The notes beneath the pieces are model-generated. The model made no database searches. It worked only from the letters and a program-made list of their open reading frames with translations, and was not told the origin of the DNA. Below are positions 1-7,718 of a stretch of DNA of 32,947 bases, piece after piece (position 1 is the stretch's first letter; the number at the start of each line of letters is the position of its first letter). This DNA comes from Dokdonella sp. (GTDB lineage Bacteria > Pseudomonadota > Gammaproteobacteria > Xanthomonadales > Rhodanobacteraceae), in the NCBI GenBank assembly GCA_016712865.1, contig JADJQH010000007.1:1-32947 (forward strand), given 5' to 3'. Made by a program: the position numbers and the translations under genes.

Positions 1-92
1 CACCAGGCGTTGCGGATGGCTGCGCCTTTCATCGCCGCCTTGAGACTAGGTGGGAAGGTGGCGAACACCACGTGAGCGGCTTCAGGGGTCAT
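1..92 (-). CDS. Partial small phage protein, N-terminus only
   Basis: The reading frame starts with ATG at 92 and runs off the left edge (about 30 codons visible, starting MTPEAAHVV). It is not recognised. The opening Met-Thr-Pro is shared with two other small minus-strand genes here (6010-6264 and 7246-7473), which is weak support for a phage gene of the same leftward operon. No good ribosome binding site is visible, and it is separated from the upstream primase by about 190 bp of inverted repeats and AT-rich DNA. It could be chance. Confidence 0.3.
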   Translation of the reverse strand, partial: MTPEAAHVVFATFPPSLKAAMKGAAIRNAW

Positions 93-117
93 TCTGGGCA
101 CCAGTCTTCCCCGCGAT

Positions 118-264
118 GTCTTGGGGAGTGCGGGGAGTGAGGGTTTGTTTCAACTCTATAGACCCATTTGGCAAATTATCTATTATGTTGCTATTGTCTA
201 ATTTATTAAAATTGCCAATTCCCCCTAGGGAATAGAACACTCCCCACTCCCGCACTCCCCCAAG
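118..264. repeat. Nested inverted repeats around an AT-rich core
   Basis: A G-rich arm at 120-139 (cttggggagtgcggggagtg) is answered by its near-complement at 237-264. Inside it a second pair, ttggcaa at 168-174 and ttgccaa at 212-218, flanks a very AT-rich stretch (about 172-212). GGAGTG recurs several times in each G-rich arm. No gene occupies 93-279. The position just downstream of the primase-helicase gene and the repeat/AT-rich layout would suit a replication origin or a large transcript-end structure. Function is inferred only. Confidence 0.6.
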
Positions 265-279
265 AAATAGTAGATTTAA

Positions 280-2781
280 CTACTCTCCATAAAGCGGTTT
301 CCGATGCTCATCCTCTCCCCTGACAATACGTAAACCACTTGAAACCCCTACCTTATACTTCGTAAGCCACTTTCCAAGTCGCCTTGGATCAACTTTATCA
401 GGGTCACGCCGGCTTCCAGCGATTTCCAGCAGCGCCAGCGGCAAATCATCCCTTGCAATGCCACAAACTTCGTTCCGTGGTCACGATTCGTTCGCCGATG
501 CTGTCATGCCACAGCGGCAGAATTGAATGCAGCGGAAGCCATCACTGGGTCGTCCTCTTCCAGAGCGGCGCGCGATAAGCACGGATCGGACTCCCCAACC
601 AGACCAAGGCACCACGTAATAACCCCGACCACTCCTCGAAACTGCCGTAGGGCTGGATCGGTTGCGCCGGTTTTCCTGCCACGATATAGGCACGCAGGAC
701 CGTCAAAGCGGCCCCCAATAGCTCTTGGCGATGATCGGGAACCCAATCGTTCAGGTTGCGGCTAAACATGCGGGCGTCCGGGCGCTCGCAGCCGGGATCA
801 ATCCGGCAGATCAGCAGCGCGACGCGCCATGTCTCCCAAGAATTGCAGGTTGTTACCGGTGGCGAACAGGGTGAGGTTGCAGGGCATTTCCGGCGATTTG
901 GATTTGCCCAGGATGCGCGGATTGCAGACTGGAGTCGGTCAGCATCGAATTCAGCAGTTGCCCGCCCACTGGGCGTTCGATGTTGTCCAGGTTCATCATG
1001 GAGACGCCAGCCAGCAGCAGGCTACCGAGTCGCTTTTCGTCTTCCGCTTCATCTTTGCCCTGGCTGAGCAATGGCGCGGGTCGGCCCGTAGCGATCAGCG
1101 CGGCGATCTTCACCAGCAAACCCTTCCCACTGCCCATGACCGGCGCATCAGAGGCAAACAGCGGAGCGGTGCGCAATGATCGACGTACCACGGCGGTCAG
1201 CGTGGCCGCCAGCGCGATGCTGATACCCGTGGCAGGGTCGGCAAACTGGAACTCACTGTAGGGCGTTTTGAGCGCCTCTAGAGCCGCCAAGGCGTCTGCC
1301 CGTGTGGGCGCATCCGGTACAGTCAGTGGTGGCCCTGCATAGTCCACGTATAGCCCTGACGGCGGGTCATAGCCGCTCTTGCTCAGCAGCGACCCATCCC
1401 GCCGCAACGTTGGGCATTCGATGATGCCGGTCAGCACCGGTGCCCGCCACTGGCCCACTTTCGAGAGATAGGTGGCGGCGTACTGGATAGGGGGGATCGA
1501 TCGATTTCCAGGCTTGCTCCCGCTCTTGCCATCGCTTCCAACTCGATACCGTGGCGAACCGCTCCGTCAACCAATCGGGGTGATCTCGCACAGCCGCAAC
1601 GCACCCAGCGGCAACCCATCCCCTGAGCATCCATTCCGGCCCGGAAATCATGCCGAACGACCCGCACCAGGTTCCCGGATCGCTGGTAAACGCCGCCGCC
1701 AAAGATCAACTCGGCTTCCGCTTGGCGAACGACCCGAGGCATATCCCCGGAACGCACCTCGATCAGACCAATGCGCACCAACGCCGCGTCAATTTGCGCC
1801 TTCACCCGGTCGGCGCCGTTAAACCACGCGGCTAGGTCATTGAAGTCGGTCGGCTTCTCGACCTCGTACCGCTGGCTATCACGTTGTCGTAGCGATGTTA
1901 GAGCGGCTTTGCGTTGGGCTTTGCTGGGGTCTAGTCCAGCATCTTCCAGCACCTCGGCATCGCATGGGGCCAGGAAATCAGGGACACACCAGCCGGCCCC
2001 GCCCGTCAGCGCGTAGGCCGCCGCTTTGGCCTTCTCTTGCCCGGTATTTCCGCCAGCTTTGAATGCGTCGTGGTCCCCGCAGATCAGCAGCCTTAGCCGT
2101 GGGTACGTGCCCCGGATCGCCAGTGCCACCAGCTCCAGGTTTCCGGCGTCGATGCACACCGCCACGGGTAGCCCGGTATGCTCATGCAAGCTCGCACCGG
2201 TGGCGTACCCTCGCACAGCAACGCTACCCGCGCACGCGACAAGGTGCCGATGACAAAAAGCGCCTTGCTTCTCCCCGTCCTTGAGAAGCAGCTTGTCCTT
2301 GCCGTCATCGGTCGGCTTCGCTAGGATGAATTGCAGGGTCTTCAGGTCGCCACGCACATTGCGAAGCGGGACCGTCAACGAACCTTTATGCAACCGCAGC
2401 CCATAGGATTTGACGCGCTTGCGGACGAGGTAGGGATGGTCGTTAGGTGCCGGTGTGGCATGATCCCAAATCCACGCAGCCTTTTGTTCCGGGTCGCCGC
2501 GCGCTGTCTTCGGTGTGTCTCTCGGTCGTTGCCAACCTCGATCCATGGCCATGCCGAACAGTGTGCCGATACCGACGCCGTTCTTTTTTGAAAGCTTTCC
2601 AGACGGATTTCGCATCACGTTCCTTGTGTGTCGCGCTTCCTTGCCCCCACTCATTCCAGATCGAGTAACCTGATTCTCCGGTTTCGGTCTTGATTGCCAT
2701 CCCGGCCTTGACCCATTCGTCCCGATCATCGGGATTCAGGTACGCCAGCGCGGCGCGGATGTCTTGCTCTGGACTGATCAT
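280..2781 (-). pseudogene. Phage primase-helicase (PriCT-2/Toprim/P-loop), multiply frameshifted
   Basis: One protein of roughly 830 residues can be followed from the ATG at 2781 to the TAG at 280 only by changing frame at least seven times. The N-terminal 60 residues match the PriCT-2 domain (AALAYLNPDDRDEWVKAGMA). After a shift at the A6 tract (2584-2589) comes a Toprim-like region with CIDAGNLELVA and ICGDHDAF. Then follows a helicase-like domain with a Walker A-like GSGKGLL, MNLDN as Walker B, FATGNNL, and a C-terminal GKWLTKYK/GLRIVRG segment. Further shifts lie at about 1620-1623 (G run), 1577-1580 (C run), 1490-1495 (C6 on the coding strand), near 915, near 820, and 593-596 (G run). 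Most sit in homopolymers and each is corrected by one base. It starts in ATGA overlap with the gene at 2778-3398. Such proteins prime and unwind phage DNA. As written it cannot be made intact. Confidence 0.8.
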
Positions 2782-3398
2782 GGCGCGACCTTGCGCAACG
2801 TCCAGCGCTTTACGTCATTTTTACGAGTAATAACAGGCGGTAACACCCATCCATTGAAGTTCCATCCCACGCGCCGCGACAGCCAAAATCCTAAGCGCAA
2901 ACTAGACACCACGCCCGGACTGCGGCGACCTTCTGCAATATCCAACAGCAACCCGGCTAACGGCGTCCCCGCCGCCCGGTCAATGACTTGCCGGGTCGTC
3001 AATACCACATCGCCCAGCACGGCAAACCAGCACTCAAAAACCTGAACCGCTTGCGTGAACTCCCAATCAATCGGCGTCATTTCCAGCGCCCGCGCCTGCG
3101 GAGCCTCCAAGAGTCTGCCAGCGGAAACGGGTTGATTGATCAATGATTTAGCGGTTTTATCGATCCATTCCTTGAGATTGACAGCCAGCGATGCGGGTTC
3201 CGGCATACACGCGGCGTTGCGGGCGAGTTGCGCCAGCACCCGCTCCATCCCGGCCAGGTTGATGAGGTCGCCATACAGCGGGTGTCTCAACTGGCGCTGT
3301 CCGGCTTTCACGGTATATTTCAAGATGTTGCGGGCGTTGTATTGCTGTTCTTTGTTGACGTAGCCCAGCGCTGTCGCCACATCGGCATACGTCGCCAT
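2778..3398 (-). CDS. BRO-like protein, probably 3' part of an antirepressor
   Basis: 206 codons ending in ATGA overlap with the primase start. The beginning (MATYADVATALGYVN) resembles the 'aDVa.aLGY' core of BRO/antirepressor N-terminal domains. The sequence upstream reads GVPIRILIDAHGEW in the same frame, joining smoothly to the end of the adjacent 3419-3818 gene if one base is added near 3430. It may therefore be the second domain of a longer two-domain antirepressor rather than an independent gene. The remainder (many Leu/Ala, WID, FECWF) is not recognised. No convincing ribosome binding site precedes the ATG, which supports the joined model. Confidence 0.6.
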   Translation of the reverse strand: MATYADVATALGYVNKEQQYNARNILKYTVKAGQRQLRHPLYGDLINLAGMERVLAQLARNAACMPEPASLAVNLKEWIDKTAKSLINQPVSAGRLLEAPQARALEMTPIDWEFTQAVQVFECWFAVLGDVVLTTRQVIDRAAGTPLAGLLLDIAEGRRSPGVVSSLRLGFWLSRRVGWNFNGWVLPPVITRKNDVKRWTLRKVAP

Positions 3399-3418
3399 CC
3401 ATTCGCCGTGGGCATCAA

Positions 3419-3818
3419 TCAGAATCGGATCGGAACGCCTTGAAAATCCAAGACTAGGGAAGATTCGATGACGGGTAGATCGTGGGCAGTGTCGGGAATC
3501 TGATAGCCGCCCGTCTTGCGGATGGAGGGTAAAACGTCTTCAAACAACCAAGACTCAAACCGTTCGGCTTCCGGCAACGTACTGCCGGTGATCAGTCGAT
3601 AAGTATCAGGTTCGTTGAGAATGCGGACTTCTTGGATACCGCCGGTCGTCTGAAGGGGGTAGCGTTTGCTACCCCTTGCAATGCTGATTGATGGCATCGC
3701 TGGCATTGGCGTAACCCAACACGTCGCAAACATCTTTTCCGACGAACCACGGATTGCCGTCAATGTTGAAGGCGCGGACGGAATGAGATTCAAACGAGAA
3801 TGGGATGAGGCTAGACAT
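3419..3818 (-). pseudogene. BRO-family antirepressor, frameshifted
   Basis: From the ATG at 3818, preceded by AGGAG at good spacing, the frame reads a BRO-N domain: FSFESHSVRAF, GNPWFVGKDVCDVLGYANAS, INQHCKG, then hits TAG in a G4 tract near 3675. In the next frame the domain continues KRYPLQTTGGIQEVRILNEPD, LPEAERFESWLFEDVLPSIR, KTGGYQ, which is the canonical second half of BRO-N. One deleted base restores it. BRO-N proteins bind DNA and commonly act as phage antirepressors. The frame ends at 3419, and a further one-base change would join it to 2778-3398. Confidence 0.82.
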
Positions 3819-3842
3819 GAGACAGACTCCTATTCAGCTTGA

Positions 3843-5525
3843 TCATTTTTCACCTTCCGACGCCGGTTTCTTCGTCCACTCGGACCGAAGCCACGGGAAT
3901 ACTGGGCGGAGTTGAGCCTCGCTGAACTGTTCCTTCAATCGCCACCAGACCCATCCGCGTTTATGTCCCTTCTCCTTGGCGACATTCAGTAGGCGTTTGT
4001 ACTCGTTCTTGACGCGGATTTTTTCGGCCGCCGCCCCGTCTCCGTCCATCAGCACCAGATCGCCGTCCATGCTAGTTGGAGGCTGTCGCTTCTCCCGTTC
4101 TTCCTGTTCCTGCCGGTCGCTGCTGTACTCGCCCTGGCACTGCGGGCAGATCAGCCGGTCGCTGCTTTCGGCGCTGGGCGGCTTGATGAAGCTCCCGCAA
4201 AACTTGCACGCGGCATGGCTACACGCAGGGCAGGCGATCAGCTTGGCTTCTTGCGTGAACTCCGGGCTACTGCGGTCCATGCGCTCGAACTTGCGGGCCA
4301 TGAACCGATAGTTCTCAATAATCCCCGGCTGCGTGGCCGCCACCCACCACACCGCGCCTGCATCCCGTTCGACAAATAGAGCGCCACATCCGGGAAGAAA
4401 GCAAGCGTGGGTCCGCTCGACTTTACGCTTTTTGGACGCGCCTTGCAGTGTCCAGACTCGATCAATGTGCGGCGGCCCATGCTCCAGCATGTTTCCAGCG
4501 TGATCGAGGATCAGCGCGCCCGACTTGCCTGGGGCGGTTCTAAGTACGCGCCCACACATTTGCAAAAAAAGGGCAACGCTCTTCGTGGGCCGCGCCAAAA
4601 CGCAACAGGAAAGCTCAGGAAAGTCGAAGCCCTCGGTGAGAATTTGGCAGTTGCTCACGACTTGAATATCACCGCTCCGCCAAGCCGCAAGAATTCCCTC
4701 ACGCTCCGGCGTGGCCATCTTGCCGTCCAGATGCGCGGCAGGTATTCCGGCCGCTTGGAATTGCTGGATGATGTGCTGGCTGTGCAGGATGCTGGCAGCG
4801 AAGACGATCGTCTTTTGGCCGGCCGCCCATTCTTTCCAGTGCTGCACGATGTCGCCAACCAGCTCGGCATGATCCATGGCATCGCCCAGCGCTCCCTCAG
4901 CGTAATCGCCGCCGCGTACCTTGACGCTCGCCAGCGCTGATTTGAGTTGCGCCGCCATTTCCGGCGACGGTCCGAGGCAGGTCGGCGCCACTAGAAAGCC
5001 GCTGTCAATCAGGTCTGGAACCGTAGCGACTTCCAACAGATCGTGAAAAATACCGTCCAGTCCTTTGCCGTCTAGCCGTTCCGGCGTGGCGGTCAATCCC
5101 AGCACATATGCATCTGGATAGTTTTTTAAAAGCGTCTGGTATTGCCCAGCGGCGGCATGATGAGATTCGTCAACGATGATTAGATCAGCGGGCGGGTATT
5201 CACGGCGAATCAGCGTCTGGATACTCGCAATCTGCATCGGTGCATTCGGATTCCGCGAATGCGGGTGTCCAGATAACACCACGTTGTAATCCAAGATTCC
5301 CAGCGCGCGCAGTTTCTCGGCGCATTGGTCAATCAGTTCCCGGCGATGTGCTAGAAACAAAACCCGGCGTTGCTTGGAAAGCGCGCTATGGATGATATGA
5401 GCAGCTATTATGGTTTTCCCTGCACCGCACGGCGCGACCAAACAGATAGACCTTTTCCCCTGCCCCATCAAAGCGCGTGCTTCAGCGACTTTCGATGCTT
5501 GATAAGGTCGCAAAGAAAAGGTCAT
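3843..5525 (-). CDS. DEAD/DEAH-box superfamily 2 helicase with zinc ribbons
   Basis: 560 residues, intact. Helicase motifs are in order: Q-like LRPYQ (5-9), motif I APCGAGKT (31-38), motif II DESH (119-122), motif III TATP (145-148), and a motif VI region QMCGRVLRTAPG in the second RecA-like domain around 325. The C-terminal third holds Cys clusters (CFLPGCG, CPACSHAACKFCG, CPQC) like zinc ribbons, then a charged Glu/Arg-rich segment and WVWWRLKEQF. This is the organisation of many phage replication or recombination helicases that use ATP to remodel DNA. The start is supported by overlap with the stop of the small upstream gene. It is one of the few large early genes here without a frameshift. 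Confidence 0.9.
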   Translation of the reverse strand: MTFSLRPYQASKVAEARALMGQGKRSICLVAPCGAGKTIIAAHIIHSALSKQRRVLFLAHRRELIDQCAEKLRALGILDYNVVLSGHPHSRNPNAPMQIASIQTLIRREYPPADLIIVDESHHAAAGQYQTLLKNYPDAYVLGLTATPERLDGKGLDGIFHDLLEVATVPDLIDSGFLVAPTCLGPSPEMAAQLKSALASVKVRGGDYAEGALGDAMDHAELVGDIVQHWKEWAAGQKTIVFAASILHSQHIIQQFQAAGIPAAHLDGKMATPEREGILAAWRSGDIQVVSNCQILTEGFDFPELSCCVLARPTKSVALFLQMCGRVLRTAPGKSGALILDHAGNMLEHGPPHIDRVWTLQGASKKRKVERTHACFLPGCGALFVERDAGAVWWVAATQPGIIENYRFMARKFERMDRSSPEFTQEAKLIACPACSHAACKFCGSFIKPPSAESSDRLICPQCQGEYSSDRQEQEEREKRQPPTSMDGDLVLMDGDGAAAEKIRVKNEYKRLLNVAKEKGHKRGWVWWRLKEQFSEAQLRPVFPWLRSEWTKKPASEGEK

Positions 5526-5698
5526 ATCGCCCTGCCCCGGCTCCCGATGCGCCTGGCGCGATCGAAGGCTTGTGAGAATTCGGGGAAGGTGGCGTGCGGA
5601 TGGTTGCGAAACCAGGTCCAGAGGGCGAGTAATGCTTCGCTGGATATTCTTTGCGGGGGGGATACTTCGGATACTGCGGGCGTGATAAAATACTGCAT
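5522..5698 (-). CDS. Small hypothetical phage protein (58 aa)
   Basis: A 58-residue frame beginning MQYFITPAVSEVSPP and ending RRIGSRGRAI. Its TGA overlaps the ATG of the helicase gene in an ATGA junction, and an AGGA lies upstream of the ATG at 5698. The central part (LLALWTWFRNHPHATFPEF, FDRARR) is amphipathic and helix-rich. The family is not recognised. The overlapping junction suggests translational coupling to the helicase, perhaps as a loader or accessory factor, but that is inference. Confidence 0.6.
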   Translation of the reverse strand: MQYFITPAVSEVSPPQRISSEALLALWTWFRNHPHATFPEFSQAFDRARRIGSRGRAI

Positions 5699-5743
5699 TG
5701 GGTCAATGTCCTATGGTGTTAGGGTATTGGCAAGACGTGCCGG

Positions 5744-5763
5744 GAGGCTGTTAGCGCAGCCTC
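5744..5763 (-). promoter_or_regulatory. Hairpin in the leader of the helicase operon
   Basis: GAGGCTG (5744-5750) and CAGCCTC (5757-5763) form a 7-bp perfect stem with a 6-base loop, about 45 bp upstream of the 58-codon gene. No T run follows in either direction, so it is more likely a leader-RNA structure or protein site than a terminator. Confidence 0.4.
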
Positions 5764-5786
5764 ACCGGTGCGCACAAGATAGCATG

Positions 5787-5811
5787 AAACCCGCTGTCAT
5801 GGCGGGTTTTT
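5787..5811. terminator. Rho-independent terminator, probably bidirectional
   Basis: AAACCCGC (5787-5794) pairs with GCGGGTTT (5802-5809) around a 7-base loop and is followed by T on the plus strand. It lies immediately downstream of the minus-strand gene ending at 5814, where the trailing T run is short (TTT). It would separate the 6-10 kb minus-strand genes from the helicase operon. Confidence 0.7.
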
Positions 5812-5813
5812 CA

Positions 5814-6008
5814 TTACTTAGTAGGCTTTATTTTCGGGTAAACGCAAGCGCTCCCGATATAAAAGCAATCATCCAAAGGGTATTTTTTTAGATACTCAAC
5901 CATGTAAGCAGAGGCAATTTTCCGGCTCTCATGCTTTTTTGACTTTACGACGGCAATGGTTGAGTCGTCGAAGTTTATCTCTAACTCATACCAGAATTTT
6001 TTAGCCAT
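5814..6008 (-). CDS. Small hypothetical phage protein (64 aa)
   Basis: Start chosen at ATG 6008 (MAKKFWYELEINFDD), because a strong GAGGGAGAA ribosome binding site lies directly upstream and the preceding gene stops at 6010. The protein is lysine-rich with alternating beta-like and helical segments (STIAVVKSKKHESRKI, YMVEYLKKYPLDD). The family is not recognised. A terminator follows the stop directly, so this is the last gene of its transcript. Confidence 0.65.
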   Translation of the reverse strand: MAKKFWYELEINFDDSTIAVVKSKKHESRKIASAYMVEYLKKYPLDDCFYIGSACVYPKIKPTK

Positions 6009-6009
6009 T

Positions 6010-6264
6010 TCATTCTCCCTCTTCGTGATAAACCACAATCTCAAACAGGTCCGCTTGATCAATAGCGGCCTGTCGCTGGCGTTGCAGGTCGCCTTTGCTG
6101 TGCGCCTTGGCGACCGCGCAAAAGTGCTTTTTCTCCAGCATCAATTCCTTTTGCGCCCGGTCAGCAATAGCGCCTTGCAACTCGCGCTCGGCATCGCTGC
6201 GGGCCAGGCTATCGGAGTATTCGGCAATCAAGCCTTTCAGCTTTTCAGTTTGGTCAGGGGTCAT
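6010..6264 (-). CDS. Small coiled-coil hypothetical phage protein (84 aa)
   Basis: Start placed at ATG 6264 (MTPDQTEKLKGLIAEY) with AAGGA just upstream. A longer frame would run back into the tRNA-like RNA. Nearly the whole protein is charged and helical (DAERELQGAIADRAQKELM), consistent with a coiled coil, and it ends in an acidic tail (YHEEGE). The stop is coupled to the ribosome binding site of the next gene. The family is not recognised. Confidence 0.6.
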   Translation of the reverse strand: MTPDQTEKLKGLIAEYSDSLARSDAERELQGAIADRAQKELMLEKKHFCAVAKAHSKGDLQRQRQAAIDQADLFEIVVYHEEGE

Positions 6265-6282
6265 TTTAAAATCCTTGTTGTT

Positions 6283-6438
6283 AGGTGCTACTTGCCGGAG
6301 TCGAACCGGTGACATGGTGGCGCCCGGCATTTCAGACGGGTCCCTTGTGGTTCAGGGATCGATTTACCACAATGCCCTATAGTTGCTTACACGTAGAGGC
6401 AACCCACTTCTTAGCCCCTCCTGGAGCGCCCAAGTAGC
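6283..6438 (-). ncRNA. tRNA-like RNA element (T-arm and acceptor-like stem), about 153 nt
   Basis: On the minus strand the 3' part reads CCGG-TTCGACT-CCGG, an excellent T-arm with the TTCGANT loop, followed by CAAGTAGC-A-CC, an acceptor 3' strand with a partial CCA tail. The matching 5' strand GCTACTTG is found not 70 but about 150 bases upstream (6431-6438), giving a perfect 8-bp closing stem. Inside are further stems: GGCGC/GCGCC next to the closing stem, GTTGC/GCAAC, and TTGTGGT/ACCACAA. I could not fit a normal D-arm or anticodon arm; the CTGAAAT loop resembles a Phe anticodon loop but its stem has a mismatch. It starts 1-2 bases after the stop of the upstream gene. It may be an atypical long tRNA-like RNA, a decayed tRNA, or a captured tRNA 3' half used as an attachment site. 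Confidence 0.5.
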
Positions 6439-6439
6439 G

Positions 6440-7249
6440 TCAAGCCGCAATCTGGTATTCATCGCCGTCCCCTGACCCGCAGCTATCGACGACGGCGGCG
6501 CCGCCCACGGCCCTCTCGGTCAGCAGGTCAAGTACCCATATCCAACCCAGCCGCCGATGGTCGTAATTGGATACGTGCTCTAAAATGAATTTCTTGGCAT
6601 TTTTTCGGGTGATCCAATTGGTTTCCCGGTCTCCCTTATTTGGATTTACATACATTTTATGGTGTTCAACAATAAGCCAGCCTTTCTCAATCCAGCGGCT
6701 TATCACACTGTCGTTATATCCCATGCGCCGTGCAAATTCTGAGGCGTTGATGATTTCAACGCGGGTTTTTCTGACATTAAGCCGGGTCAGTTGGCATTCA
6801 ATCCCGCGAAACGATCTTGCAAATCCAGCTATTTTAAGCTTCTTTTGAATTTGTCGCAGTGAGCTTTCCCCATAGCGTTCTAGAATATCGTTTTCCTCTT
6901 CAGTCCATGGCCTTTGGAATCGGTCTATGGCTATCATCGGCGGTAACTTCAGGTTCTTGCGCGCGCGCTCTTTCAGTGATCCAACCGGAATACCGCTTTC
7001 AGCCGACAGCCGATCCAGCTCCCGCAAACTGCGGTTCTGATAAATCCGACGAATGCGATCATCCCACTTGTCGTACTCGTACTTCTGTCCAGCCGCTAAT
7101 CGCTTGCGAACGCCGAGAACTTTGGCTTTCTGGTTGATCGTTCTGATTTCCCTGCCGGTCTTTTCGGCAATAGGCCGTGCGCCGTGTTCAGGGTACAAAT
7201 CCCGAACTAGCTTGATCTCCCAATCTTCCCATTTTTTATAACTCATCAT
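6440..7249 (-). CDS. Myb/SANT-like helix-turn-helix repeat protein
   Basis: 269 residues from ATG 7249, which overlaps the preceding stop as ATGA and has GGAG upstream. The N-terminal two thirds contain three similar tryptophan-containing helical units: WEDWEIKLVRDLYPEHGARPIA, WDDRIRRIYQNRSLRELDRL and WTEEENDILERYGESSLRQI, the last being a typical Myb-like repeat. Each is followed by a basic recognition-like helix (INQKAKVLG, LKERARKNL, IECQLTRLN). The C-terminal part (ASEFARRMGYNDSVISRWIEKGW) looks like a further winged or excisionase-type HTH. It is likely a DNA-binding regulator. Target unknown. Confidence 0.7.
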   Translation of the reverse strand: MMSYKKWEDWEIKLVRDLYPEHGARPIAEKTGREIRTINQKAKVLGVRKRLAAGQKYEYDKWDDRIRRIYQNRSLRELDRLSAESGIPVGSLKERARKNLKLPPMIAIDRFQRPWTEEENDILERYGESSLRQIQKKLKIAGFARSFRGIECQLTRLNVRKTRVEIINASEFARRMGYNDSVISRWIEKGWLIVEHHKMYVNPNKGDRETNWITRKNAKKFILEHVSNYDHRRLGWIWVLDLLTERAVGGAAVVDSCGSGDGDEYQIAA

Positions 7250-7473
7250 GATGCGCTCCAATCTGGCGCTTCCCAACTGGGCGCATAATGGGCGATTTCA
7301 TCGCCGTCAACGCCGTTCAGGCAATGCGCGGCCAGTTTATCGCGGATGAGTTCAATCCGCTGTTCCAGTTCCAGTAGCCGCCGGGCATTTCTGAAACAAG
7401 CGCCATAACACGCGCAATCGACGGGCGCGCAAACAAGGCAGTGTTGAATATCGCGGGCTTCTTCGGGGGTCAT
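7246..7473 (-). CDS. Small cysteine-rich phage protein (75 aa)
   Basis: Both ends overlap neighbours by four bases (ATGA), a strong sign of a real gene in a coupled operon. The first half has a tight Cys cluster, HCLVCAPVDCACYGACF (five Cys and one His), which could bind zinc or an iron-sulphur cluster. The second half is a Leu/Arg-rich helix (NARRLLELEQRIELIRDKL) followed by an acidic/aromatic tail. The family is not recognised. Confidence 0.7.
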   Translation of the reverse strand: MTPEEARDIQHCLVCAPVDCACYGACFRNARRLLELEQRIELIRDKLAAHCLNGVDGDEIAHYAPSWEAPDWSAS

Positions 7474-7718
7474 AGTGGCGCGTCCAGGTTTCCGGTTAAA
7501 TCAAGAACTAGCTCGTAATCCCTAGAATGGATTAATGCCCATAATCCGCTACGATAATATGCCTGTCTTTTATATTGCATCAATAAACCGTCTAAAAGCA
7601 ATTTACGGTAAACGTCATGCTCTGACAGGCACATAATCATAGTACTGATCAAGTTATGGCGCGGTAATACCCGAAGATATACCGCTTCCATGTTGTCTTG
7701 ATTAAACTGCGAGATCAA
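7470..7718 (-). CDS. Small hypothetical phage protein (82 aa)
   Basis: The frame starts with TTG at 7718, favoured by AGGGGA six bases upstream. An ATG at 7691 (MEAVYLRVL) is the alternative but has a poorer ribosome binding site. The 5' end overlaps the end of the methyltransferase frame by 17 bp, and the stop overlaps the next start. The content is helical with many aromatic residues (YKRQAYYRSGLWALIHSRDYELVLDL). The family is not recognised. Confidence 0.6.
   Translation of the reverse strand: MISQFNQDNMEAVYLRVLPRHNLISTMIMCLSEHDVYRKLLLDGLLMQYKRQAYYRSGLWALIHSRDYELVLDLTGNLDAPL

Noticed and set aside
93-279. Small plus-strand ORF (50-235) across the left inverted repeat
   Set aside because: It has no ribosome binding site, spans the repeat arm and AT-rich core, and overlaps the minus-strand partial gene.
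842-1179. Plus-strand ORFs opposite the primase
   Set aside because: They lie in the antisense of a recognisable helicase domain and show no family pattern.
2584-2589. Programmed frameshift at A6 in the primase
   Set aside because: The needed shift is +1 (or -2), not the -1 favoured by A-rich slip sites, and the gene has at least six other shifts.
6283-6360. Ordinary tRNA-Phe (loop CTGAAAT) of about 76 nt
   Set aside because: The anticodon stem has a mismatch, no D-arm fits, and the acceptor 5' strand at the required distance does not pair.
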